Shown in pieces: positions 1 through 5,856 of a DNA stretch of 6,822 nt. The stretch's first letter is position 1. Each line of letters opens with the position of its first letter. The notes under the pieces were generated by a model. The model ran no database searches. It saw only the letters and a program-made list of their open reading frames with translations, and was not told the origin of the DNA. Source of the DNA: Thermoplasmata archaeon (GTDB taxonomy: Archaea > Thermoplasmatota > Thermoplasmata > Lutacidiplasmatales > UBA184); contig JASHUJ010000183.1 in NCBI GenBank assembly GCA_030040035.1, forward strand, positions 1 to 6,822. The letters are read 5' to 3'. A program made the position numbers and the translations under genes.

Positions 1-1749
1 CTGTTCGTGCTCCTCACTCCCCTGCTCGGACTCCACCACCTCTACCTCACCCCGATCCCGGCGTGGTCGTCCTGGCTCACGATGGCGCTGTCGTTCGCGA
101 TCGTCATCCCGTCGGCGATCACGTTCTTCTCGGTCTGGATGACGGTCAAGGGCGTCCCGCGCTCCCAGTGGGAGTGGAACGCGGTCGCGCTCTTCGCCCT
201 GCTCAGCTTCGGGGGCGCGATCTTGGGCGGTCTCTCGGGCCCCGCGCTCGCCACCGTGCCGTGGGACGTGGACGTCCACAACAGCCTCTTCGTCCTCGGC
301 CACTTCCACGCGATGACGGTCCTCGCGATCGCCTCCGGCGGCTACGCCCTCCTGTACGCGATCTTTCCGATCCTCACGGGGCGGCAGTGGTTCTCCTGGG
401 TCCTCGCGCGGGCGCACTTCCTCTTCACTGCGGTCGGGGGCGTCGTGCTCGTCCTCTCGTTCGAGGAGCTGGGATCCCTCGGCGTGCTGCGCCGCGAGTT
501 CATCCTTCCCGCGATCCCCGAGATCACGCTCTATCAGATCGTCCTCTTCGCCGGGATCATCGTCCTCCTCGTCGGCCAGTTGTTCTTCGTCGCGAACGGA
601 GCGCTCACGGTGTTCCGGGGCTCGCTCTTTAGCGCCGCCGGACTCTCGTTCGATGAGGCGGTCCGCCGGGCCGCCCAGTCGACGGCCCCGACGCGACGTC
701 GCGTACCGATCGCCGACGTGCCGTTCCAACGGCGGGCGACGCGTCCCCAGCGCGAGCGGATCGAGGCGGCGTGGGTCACGACCGTGGCCGTCCTCCTGAC
801 GGGCGTCCTCGTCGCCTCGACTCCGGGCGCCTTCGCGGTCGGCAACTCGATCACGGGCGGATCGGATCCCGCCGTCTCCGAGTACATCGCGCTCCACGGC
901 GTCCAGTATTTCTGGACCGCGAACGAGTCCGGGGCGATCAACGGGACGTTCGACAACGCGCTCGTCGTCGACGCCGGGGCGACGGTGCAGGTGAACCTCA
1001 GCGCCTCGGGGGCGACCGAGTCGCTGCTGGTCCCGTTCCGGGACCAGGCGGTCGTCGACGTCCAGGCCGTGCCCGGGACCCCGTCGTACGCCCAGTTCAC
1101 GGCGCCGAGCCAGCCCGGGGTCTACGGGGCGCCCGACGGGGAGTACAACGGCCCCTGGTTCGGACAGGATGTCTCGGCGCTCATCGTCCTGCCGACCGCG
1201 GCGGACGCCGGAGCGTCGCTCGCCGCGTTCCAGTCGAACGGTGGGGGCGGGGACATCTACAACCCGCCGGTGCTCACCGCCGCCTCGGCGTCGCTCGTCG
1301 GCAACCCCGAGGGGCTGTTCAACGCCTCGGTCCCCGGCCCGACGCTCGACGCCTCGGTCCCCGCTATGGGCGGGCCGGTCTCCTTCGACTGGTCGGTCCC
1401 GCTCGCCTCGATCGGGATCGGCAGCTACCTGGTCAACGTCACGACGAACTCCGCCGACGGGCAGCAGCAGTACGTCATCGCCCACAACTACACGCTCCCC
1501 TACCCGTTCGGGCTCTGGAGGATCGACCCCTCCCGGGGCCTGGTGCCGGTGCCCGGGACGGTCGCTCCGCTCGTCATTGGCCGCACGGTGGCGACCGGTG
1601 CGCTGCTGACCCCGGGCACCTACCTGTACGGGCTAACGACTCCGGTCGCGTACTCCTACGATCCGGACGGCGCTTCGGGACCGGGGGTGGGGATCCAGAC
1701 TGGCCTGGTGATGGGGCTCTGGGGGGTCCTCTGGGTGGGGAGCTCATGA
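1..1749 (+). CDS. B-type haem-copper terminal oxidase, subunit I fused to a CuA-less subunit II-like region (5' end missing)
   Basis: Terminal oxidase that reduces O2 to water and pumps protons across the cytoplasmic membrane. The frame is open from base 1, so the start and helices I-VI lie outside the window; the GTG at 7 is not a start. Seen: paired CuB histidines at 34-39 (helix VII); a PSAIT segment at 109-123 matching the K-path Ser/Thr of ba3-type enzymes in helix VIII; and GHFH at 298-309, giving the haem a3 ligand (301-303) and the low-spin haem ligand (307-309). Further hydrophobic helices lie near 172-240, 397-474 and 529-627. An Arg-rich linker and a helix at about 769-834 (subunit I helix XIII or the subunit II anchor) lead to a cupredoxin region at about 880-1190. 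It has VQYFW and PGxxxxxxFxAPxxPGxY, as subunit II does, but no CuA Cys, His or Met. A further Cys-free region fills 1200-1746. The oxidase identity is firm; electron donor and role of the last region are unknown. Confidence 0.93.
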   Translation: MFVLLTPLLGLHHLYLTPIPAWSSWLTMALSFAIVIPSAITFFSVWMTVKGVPRSQWEWNAVALFALLSFGGAILGGLSGPALATVPWDVDVHNSLFVLGHFHAMTVLAIASGGYALLYAIFPILTGRQWFSWVLARAHFLFTAVGGVVLVLSFEELGSLGVLRREFILPAIPEITLYQIVLFAGIIVLLVGQLFFVANGALTVFRGSLFSAAGLSFDEAVRRAAQSTAPTRRRVPIADVPFQRRATRPQRERIEAAWVTTVAVLLTGVLVASTPGAFAVGNSITGGSDPAVSEYIALHGVQYFWTANESGAINGTFDNALVVDAGATVQVNLSASGATESLLVPFRDQAVVDVQAVPGTPSYAQFTAPSQPGVYGAPDGEYNGPWFGQDVSALIVLPTAADAGASLAAFQSNGGGGDIYNPPVLTAASASLVGNPEGLFNASVPGPTLDASVPAMGGPVSFDWSVPLASIGIGSYLVNVTTNSADGQQQYVIAHNYTLPYPFGLWRIDPSRGLVPVPGTVAPLVIGRTVATGALLTPGTYLYGLTTPVAYSYDPDGASGPGVGIQTGLVMGLWGVLWVGSS

Positions 1750-1967
1750 CGGACGAGGTCCCCGTCGCCCCCTCCGGAGGAGGAGTCGGTCCGTTCGCCG
1801 TCTTCGGGCTCGTCGCGATCGCGGCGGCCGTCGGGGCCGTTTGGGAGATGTCGTACTACGCCGGCAACTCCGCCCTCGCCCCGGGAACGCTCGCCACGAC
1901 GGTGGGGATCGTGATCGCGCTGGTCGCGTTCTTCGCCTGGGGCATGCGGGCCCCCCGGAACGAGTAG
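1746..1967 (+). CDS. Small two-helix membrane protein, probable accessory subunit of the oxidase
   Basis: 73-residue protein, not recognised as a named family. Its ATG overlaps the oxidase stop as ATGA, which points to translational coupling; a GGTG at 1734-1737, eight bases upstream of the ATG, could act as a ribosome binding site. A short acidic and Gly-rich N-terminus (residues 1-13) precedes two hydrophobic helices, about residues 14-34 and 49-67. The loop between them holds WEMSYYAGN and the tail RAPRNE is short and charged. No cofactor-binding motif is visible. Small hydrophobic subunits are known in B-type oxidases, for example the single-helix subunit IIa of Thermus ba3 and the roughly 64-residue DoxE of Acidianus. 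By position and size this protein could fill such a role, but that is inference. The reading frame continues upstream as an antisense-like shadow of the oxidase, so the ATG at 1746 is the sensible start. Confidence 0.8.
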   Translation: MTDEVPVAPSGGGVGPFAVFGLVAIAAAVGAVWEMSYYAGNSALAPGTLATTVGIVIALVAFFAWGMRAPRNE

Positions 1968-2044
1968 GTCGACCCTCGGGCCGGGCTCCGACGGAGGCGG
2001 CGGGCGCTCTCGAGCGGGTCAGCGACCGACTCGCACCCGAGCGG

Positions 2045-2054
2045 AAACTCCAAA
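2045..2054 (+). promoter_or_regulatory. Putative archaeal TATA-like element upstream of the methyltransferase
   Basis: The patch AAACTCCAAA stands out in very GC-rich DNA and lies about 32 nt upstream of the ATG at 2082, the spacing expected for a leaderless archaeal transcript. It is only about 14 nt from the alternative GTG at 2064, so it favours the later start. The rest of the 114 bp gap after the oxidase operon (1968-2081) shows no gene, no clear hairpin and no T-tract terminator. The match to a TATA consensus is weak. Confidence 0.3.
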
Positions 2055-2081
2055 GCAGTCTGCGTGTCGGGAATCCTCGCG

Positions 2082-3011
2082 ATGGAGCTCCGCGGGTGGG
2101 ACGCGATGGCCGCGTGGCGTGACCTCCGCATGGGGGAAGACGGCGACCTCTGGCATCGGGCGATCATCGACCCGACGCTCCTGCGGGTCGTGGGCCCGGT
2201 CCGGGGCCGGGCCGTGCTCGATCTCGGTTGCGGTAACGGATATCTCACGCGGCGGTTCGCCCGGCGCGGAGCGGTCCGCTCGGTCGGCGTCGACCGCTCG
2301 GCCCCGAACCTCGCCCTTGCCCGGCGGCGGGAGCGCGCGCACCCGACCGGCGCGGTCTTCCGGCGGGTCGACGCAACCCGTCTGATCGGGCTCGAGGACG
2401 CGAGCTTCGATCTGGTCGTCGCCAACATGGCGATCCAGGACATCCGGGACGCCGCGACCACGTTGCGGGAGGTCGCTCGCGTGCTCCGCCCCGACGGCCG
2501 GTTGGTGCTCTCGATGTCCCACCCGTGCTACGACCTCGACGAGCGATCGGGCTGGGTGGTCGAGCGGGTCCGGGAGACCGACGGGTACTGGCACGACCTC
2601 GTGTGGCGGAAGGTTCGGCTCTACCGGGACGAGCGCGCGGTCGAGGTCCCCTGGGACCTCTCGGGTCGCGGGACCGGTTGGACGACGTCGTACCACCGAA
2701 CGCTGACGACGTACTCCCGTCTCCTGCGGGACGCCGGGTTCGCGATCTCGCGGATCGAGGAGCCCTCGCCGCTACCGGAGGCGGTGCGCAAGAGCCCGCA
2801 GGGACCGTACATGCGCGAAGTGCCGCTGCACCTGGTGCTCGAAGCGCGCTTCCTCGCGACGCGGGGATCGGCGCGACGGGCGGGCGGGGTCAACCGACCG
2901 GCGTCGCGAACGTCGGCAGGTAGCTCGCGGCCAGGGCGCCGACGATCGGCACGAGGTGGCCGCAGACCGCGCAGCGGTTCCCCGGGCCGAGGTTCCAGGC
3001 GCGGATCGTGA
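2082..3011 (+). CDS. Class I SAM-dependent methyltransferase with an antisense-overlapping C-terminal tail
   Basis: Transfers a methyl group from S-adenosylmethionine to an unidentified substrate, probably in the cytoplasm. The Rossmann-fold signature is clear: motif I VLDLGCGNGYL at 2214-2246, then VGVDRS (acidic residue for the SAM ribose), FDLVVANMAIQDI (motif IV region), and LRPDGRLVLSMSHPC after the central strand. The N-terminal WDAMAAWRDLRMGEDGDLWH resembles the opening of many UbiE-like methyltransferases. I chose the ATG at 2082 because it sits just before this block and has an AT-rich patch about 32 nt upstream; GTG at 2064 and ATG at 2106 are alternatives. The conserved domain ends near 2861. 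The last 49 codons are Arg/Gly/Ser-rich, and from 2890 they are the reverse complement of the end of the radical SAM gene, so they probably arise from loss of an earlier stop or from a frame error. Not linked to the oxidase by overlap. The substrate cannot be told from sequence. Confidence 0.88.
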   Translation: MELRGWDAMAAWRDLRMGEDGDLWHRAIIDPTLLRVVGPVRGRAVLDLGCGNGYLTRRFARRGAVRSVGVDRSAPNLALARRRERAHPTGAVFRRVDATRLIGLEDASFDLVVANMAIQDIRDAATTLREVARVLRPDGRLVLSMSHPCYDLDERSGWVVERVRETDGYWHDLVWRKVRLYRDERAVEVPWDLSGRGTGWTTSYHRTLTTYSRLLRDAGFAISRIEEPSPLPEAVRKSPQGPYMREVPLHLVLEARFLATRGSARRAGGVNRPASRTSAGSSRPGRRRSARGGRRPRSGSPGRGSRRGS

Positions 3012-3957
3012 ACCCGTAGCGCTCGACGGCGATCGACCCGCACTTCGGGCAGTACGTGTGCTCGAGCGGGTGGCCCCAGACGTTCCCGAGGTAGACGTAG
3101 TCGAGCCCCTCCGACTTCGCCACCGCGTGCAGGCGCTCGAGCGTCGCGACCGGGGTCTCGGGTACGTCCATCATGTGGTAGTCCGGGTGGAACTTGAGCA
3201 GGTGGAACGGGGTATCGGGTCCGAGCTCGTCGTGCACGAACCGTGCGAGCGTCCGGGTCGCCGCATCGGACTCGCCCACCCGGGGGACGATGAGGTCGGT
3301 GACCTCGACGTGGACGCCCCGACGCTTCAAGCCGACCATCGAGTCGTAGATCGGCTCCGGACCTTTCGCCGCGATGTACTTGCGGAGGAATCCCGCCTCG
3401 CCGCTCCCCTTGAAGTCGACGCTGACCGCATCGAGGTGCGGTCCGAGCGCCTCGACGGCCTCGGGCGTCATGTAGCCGTTCGTGACGAAGTTCGCGAACA
3501 GCCCGGCGGCGTGGGCCTCCGCGATCACGTCGAGGGCGTACTCGGCGAAGATCGTGGGCTCGTTGTAGGTGAACGTGACCCCCTGGCACCCGTACCGCCG
3601 GGCGCCCTGGACCGCGGCCTTCGGGGGCAGCGGCCGGCCGACGACCTCGCGTTCTTGCGAGATCTCCGCGTTCTGGCAGTACTGGCAGCGCCAGTTGCAT
3701 CCGACCGTCCCGATCGAGTAGACGCGGGTCCCCGGATGGAAATGGGAGAGCGGCTTCTTCTCCACCGGATCCACCTGGACCGCGGAGGCCCGCCCGTAGC
3801 TCAGGAGCACGAGCCGGCCGCCGACGTTCTTGCGGACGAAGCAGAATCCGTGCGATCCCGCCGGGATCGTGCAGTAGCGCGCGCACGCCGTGCAGCGGAC
3901 CTTCTCCGCGTCGAGCGGCTGGTAGAGCGTGGCCGGGTGACCGGCGATCGCGGACAT
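2890..3957 (-). CDS. amrS: AmmeMemoRadiSam system radical SAM enzyme (AmrS-like)
   Basis: Radical SAM enzyme related to pyruvate formate-lyase activases and belonging to the AmmeMemoRadiSam family, named for its association with AMMECR1 and Memo proteins. Its reaction is not something I can state with confidence. Numbering from the ATG at 3957 gives 355 residues. Seen: an N-terminal Cys cluster C22-x2-C25-x3-C29 plus C39; the [4Fe-4S] signature GCNWRCQYCQN with C87, C91 and C94 in CX3CX2C spacing; then FTYNEPTIF, NFVTNGYM and AVSVDFKG, typical of the radical SAM barrel. YVYLGNVWGHPLEHTYCPKC and a second CxxC (C303/C306, C329/C332) form a C-terminal zinc-ribbon-like pair. The frame is open 13 codons further upstream to 3996, but the Met at 3957 begins just before the conserved LYQPLD-VRC block and has a promoter-like patch about 33 nt ahead. 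No AMMECR1 or Memo gene is visible nearby. It is divergent from the CCA enzyme and convergent with the methyltransferase, whose tail overlaps its last 122 bp. Confidence 0.92.
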   Translation of the reverse strand: MSAIAGHPATLYQPLDAEKVRCTACARYCTIPAGSHGFCFVRKNVGGRLVLLSYGRASAVQVDPVEKKPLSHFHPGTRVYSIGTVGCNWRCQYCQNAEISQEREVVGRPLPPKAAVQGARRYGCQGVTFTYNEPTIFAEYALDVIAEAHAAGLFANFVTNGYMTPEAVEALGPHLDAVSVDFKGSGEAGFLRKYIAAKGPEPIYDSMVGLKRRGVHVEVTDLIVPRVGESDAATRTLARFVHDELGPDTPFHLLKFHPDYHMMDVPETPVATLERLHAVAKSEGLDYVYLGNVWGHPLEHTYCPKCGSIAVERYGFTIRAWNLGPGNRCAVCGHLVPIVGALAASYLPTFATPVG

Positions 3958-3986
3958 GGCACCCCAAGGTACTAGGCGGCGTCGCA

Positions 3987-3994
3987 CGATAAGC
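3987..3994 (-). promoter_or_regulatory. Putative TATA-like element for the radical SAM gene
   Basis: On the minus strand this reads GCTTATCG, centred about 33 nt upstream of the ATG at 3957. It lies in the 99 bp divergent gap (3958-4056) that must also serve the CCA gene. There is no clear Shine-Dalgarno at usual spacing before the ATG; a GGGGTG ends only two bases before it. This fits a leaderless or nearly leaderless transcript. Judged from position and base composition only. Confidence 0.35.
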
Positions 3995-4022
3995 ACCGCC
4001 CCGGGGCGCGCGCTCCACGCGA

Positions 4023-4030
4023 AGTTTCAT
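4023..4030 (+). promoter_or_regulatory. Putative TATA-like element for the CCA-adding enzyme gene
   Basis: AGTTTCAT, within GAAGTTTCATCAG, is the most AT-rich patch of the divergent gap and is centred about 30 nt upstream of the ATG at 4057. The 26 bases between it and the start are almost all G and C with no Shine-Dalgarno, which fits leaderless transcription from an archaeal promoter. Judged from position and composition only. Confidence 0.4.
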
Positions 4031-4056
4031 CAGGCCCGGTCCCCACTGCCCGCCCC

Positions 4057-5490
4057 ATGTCCGCCCCGACGCCGGGCCCGCGGGCCGCAGCGGAGGCCGA
4101 CCGGGTCGAGGCCGCGGTCTCGGCCCGGATCCGTCCGACGCCCGAGTTCCTCGAGCGCGTCGCCCACGTCCGCGACGAGCTGGTCCAGCGCATCGGGGCG
4201 GCGGCCCGCGCCCGCTCGAGCCCCCTGGTCCGCGCGCTCGTCGCCGGGAGCGCCGCGCGCGGGACGTTCCTGACGGACCGACTCGACATCGATCTCTTCC
4301 TGCTCTTCCCGCCCGACCTTTCCCGCGATCGGCTGCGCGAGGAGGGCCTGGCGCTCGGCCGGGCCGTCCTGTCGGAGCCCGAGACCCGCTACGCGGAGCA
4401 TCCGTACCTGCGCGGGAAGTTCGAGGGGTTCCAGGTCGACGCCGTGCCCGGCTACGCGGTCTCGGACCCGAGCGCCCCGCTCTCCGCCGTCGATCGGACT
4501 CCCTACCACCAGGCCTACCTCGCCGAGCGGGAGACTCCCGAGACCGTGGCCCAAGTGCGCCTCGCGAAGCAGTTCTTCCGGGCGATCGGCGTCTACGGGT
4601 CCGAGGCGAGGACCGAGGGCTTCTCGGGCTACCTGGTCGAACTGCTCATCGTGCGGTTCGGGTCGCTCCGGCGGCTCCTCGAGGAGGCGCGCCGGTGGCG
4701 GATCCCCGTCCACCTGGCGGAGCCCGGCCACGAACCGCCCCGCCTGCCCGAGCACGTGGCGCTCATCCTCGCGGACCCCGTCGATCCGAACCGCAACGTC
4801 GCGAGCGCCCTGTCGCGCCGCAACCTCGGGACGCTCATCCTCGCGGCCAGCACCTACCTCGCCGCGCCCTCGGAGGCCTGGTTCGACCGGCCGAAGAGCC
4901 GGTCGCTCTCTCGGGAGTCGGCGCTGGGGCAGCTCCGGGACCGCGGAACCCATGTCACGGTCGTCCTGCTTCCGCGCCCGGACCTCGTCGACGACACGCT
5001 CTACCCCCAGTTGCGGAAGGCGGGTCGCGCCATCGCGGACGAGCTCGCCCGCTCCGACCTCGCCCCGCTGGGCTGGGCCGTCGCGACCGACCCGGAACGG
5101 CTCGTCCTCGCGTTCGAGCTCTCGCATCCCTCCCGTTCGGCGGTGCGGATCCAGGATGGTCCGCCCCCCGGGATCGACCGGGTCGGGCAGTTCCTCGCGA
5201 AGTGGACCGCCCCCGGCGCCCCCGCCCTCCAGGGGCCGTATGTGCGCGAGGACGGCAGCCTCGGCGTGGAGTCCCGCCGGGCGGATCGGGGCGCGGAAGC
5301 CGTCCTCCGGGCCGCGTTCCCCCGGCTCTCCCTGGGGAAGGACCTCACGCCGTCGGACCCGACCCGCGCGACGATCCTTCCGCTCGCGGACGTCCCGGAT
5401 TCGGTGGGCCTCGGCGTCGCGCTCGACGCCCTCCTCGGGAAACGCCTCCCGTGGGCCGGGTCGCCCCCGAACGGGCCGTCCGGGACCTAG
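4057..5490 (+). CDS. cca: Archaeal-type (class I) tRNA CCA-adding nucleotidyltransferase
   Basis: Adds or repairs the 3'-terminal CCA of tRNAs from CTP and ATP without a nucleic acid template, in the cytoplasm. The 477-residue product follows the archaeal enzyme along its whole length. Seen: the nucleotidyltransferase motif GSAARGTFLTDRLDIDLFLLF (from G64), with catalytic carboxylates D77 and D79; YAEHPYLRGKFEGF followed by VDAVP, giving the third carboxylate D128; and VDRTPYHQAYL. Then come RLAKQFFRAIGVYGSEA and GFSGYLVELLIVRFGS (central domain), DPVDPNRNVASALS, and RPDLVDDTLYPQLRK (tail domain). The first catalytic carboxylate is Asp where I recall Glu in the Archaeoglobus enzyme, a conservative change. 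It is about 40 residues longer than that 437-residue homologue, partly from an Ala/Arg-rich N-terminus. The ATG at 4057 is supported by a TATA-like patch about 30 nt upstream. The gene is divergent from the radical SAM gene and shares its stop-codon bases with the convergent membrane protein gene. Confidence 0.97.
   Translation: MSAPTPGPRAAAEADRVEAAVSARIRPTPEFLERVAHVRDELVQRIGAAARARSSPLVRALVAGSAARGTFLTDRLDIDLFLLFPPDLSRDRLREEGLALGRAVLSEPETRYAEHPYLRGKFEGFQVDAVPGYAVSDPSAPLSAVDRTPYHQAYLAERETPETVAQVRLAKQFFRAIGVYGSEARTEGFSGYLVELLIVRFGSLRRLLEEARRWRIPVHLAEPGHEPPRLPEHVALILADPVDPNRNVASALSRRNLGTLILAASTYLAAPSEAWFDRPKSRSLSRESALGQLRDRGTHVTVVLLPRPDLVDDTLYPQLRKAGRAIADELARSDLAPLGWAVATDPERLVLAFELSHPSRSAVRIQDGPPPGIDRVGQFLAKWTAPGAPALQGPYVREDGSLGVESRRADRGAEAVLRAAFPRLSLGKDLTPSDPTRATILPLADVPDSVGLGVALDALLGKRLPWAGSPPNGPSGT
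5487..5490. other. CTAG shared by two convergent stop codons
   Basis: The plus-strand TAG at 5488-5490 ends the CCA-adding enzyme, and the minus-strand TAG (plus-strand CTA at 5487-5489) ends the three-helix membrane protein. The self-complementary CTAG therefore terminates both genes. No intergenic room remains for a terminator of either gene, so each transcript must run into the other gene's coding region. Confidence 0.95.
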
Positions 5491-5849
5491 AGCATCGGGG
5501 AGACGTTCGTCAGGACGAACCAGAGGGCGAGCCAGCCGAAGAACTCGAGCGCGAGCAGCCCCGCCCAGTCGCCCTTCGTGAACAGCGAGGCCCGGTGGCG
5601 GAGCCGGCGGATCGCGTAGGGGCTCAGGGCGATCACGACGAGCCCGAGGAAGAACGGGATGAACCCGTTGATCCCGTCGGCGGTCATCGCCCAGCCGAAC
5701 AGGCCCAGGAGGATCGCGAAGAGGCTCGCGAGCAGCAGCCCGGCGGTGAGCTCGAACTCCTTCGTCACGAACCCGACCTCGTCGAAGACGGGGAACTCGA
5801 ACTTGGGCGCGTCATCCTCGGCGGGCTTGCGCCGGACCTTCTTCGCCAT
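5487..5849 (-). CDS. Three-helix membrane protein of unknown function, downstream of lipoyl synthase
   Basis: 120-residue protein that I do not recognise. Numbered from the ATG at 5849: a basic N-terminus (MAKKVRRK), an acidic/aromatic stretch (EDDAPKFEFPVFDEVGF), then three hydrophobic helices at about residues 34-55, 62-80 and 95-115. The cluster RRLRHR between helices 2 and 3 and the basic N-terminus both predict an inside location, so the N-terminus is cytoplasmic and the C-terminus outside. The frame is open upstream to 6017, but that extension is antisense-like Arg/Ser-rich shadow inside lipoyl synthase. The Met at 5849 comes 7 bp after the lipoyl synthase stop. GGGAGG (minus strand, 5862-5867) lies about 12 nt ahead of the start, longer than ideal for a ribosome binding site. 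It is probably co-transcribed with lipA. No catalytic motif is visible, so a role in lipoylation would be guesswork. Confidence 0.82.
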   Translation of the reverse strand: MAKKVRRKPAEDDAPKFEFPVFDEVGFVTKEFELTAGLLLASLFAILLGLFGWAMTADGINGFIPFFLGLVVIALSPYAIRRLRHRASLFTKGDWAGLLALEFFGWLALWFVLTNVSPML

Positions 5850-5856
5850 CGGTCGC

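Noticed and set aside
7..9. GTG near the window edge as the oxidase start
   Set aside because: The frame is open to base 1 and the protein begins inside helix VII, so the true start lies upstream of the window.
771..1745. Upstream extension of the small membrane protein frame through the oxidase
   Set aside because: The extension is Arg/Gly-rich out-of-frame oxidase sequence; only the part from the ATG at 1746 has membrane-protein character.
1968..2081. Possible terminator or small RNA between the oxidase operon and the methyltransferase
   Set aside because: I found no stable hairpin followed by a T-tract and no conserved RNA pattern in this 114 bp gap.
2956..3975. Plus-strand open frame of 339 codons opposite the radical SAM gene
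   Set aside because: Rich in Arg, Val, Asp and Glu, with no recognisable fold; it mirrors the radical SAM codons.
2621..4030. Long minus-strand open frame of 469 codons overlapping the radical SAM gene
   Set aside because: Its translation is Arg/Gly/Pro-rich with no domain, and it lies in a shifted frame over the well-supported radical SAM gene; high G+C removes stops from such frames.
4282..4293. Asp in place of Glu at the first catalytic carboxylate of the CCA enzyme as a sign of lost activity
   Set aside because: Nucleotidyltransferases commonly use Asp-x-Asp at this site, and the rest of the active site is intact.
4030..5127. Minus-strand open frame of 365 codons opposite the CCA enzyme
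   Set aside because: It is a codon-structure shadow of the CCA gene with repetitive charged sequence and no motif.
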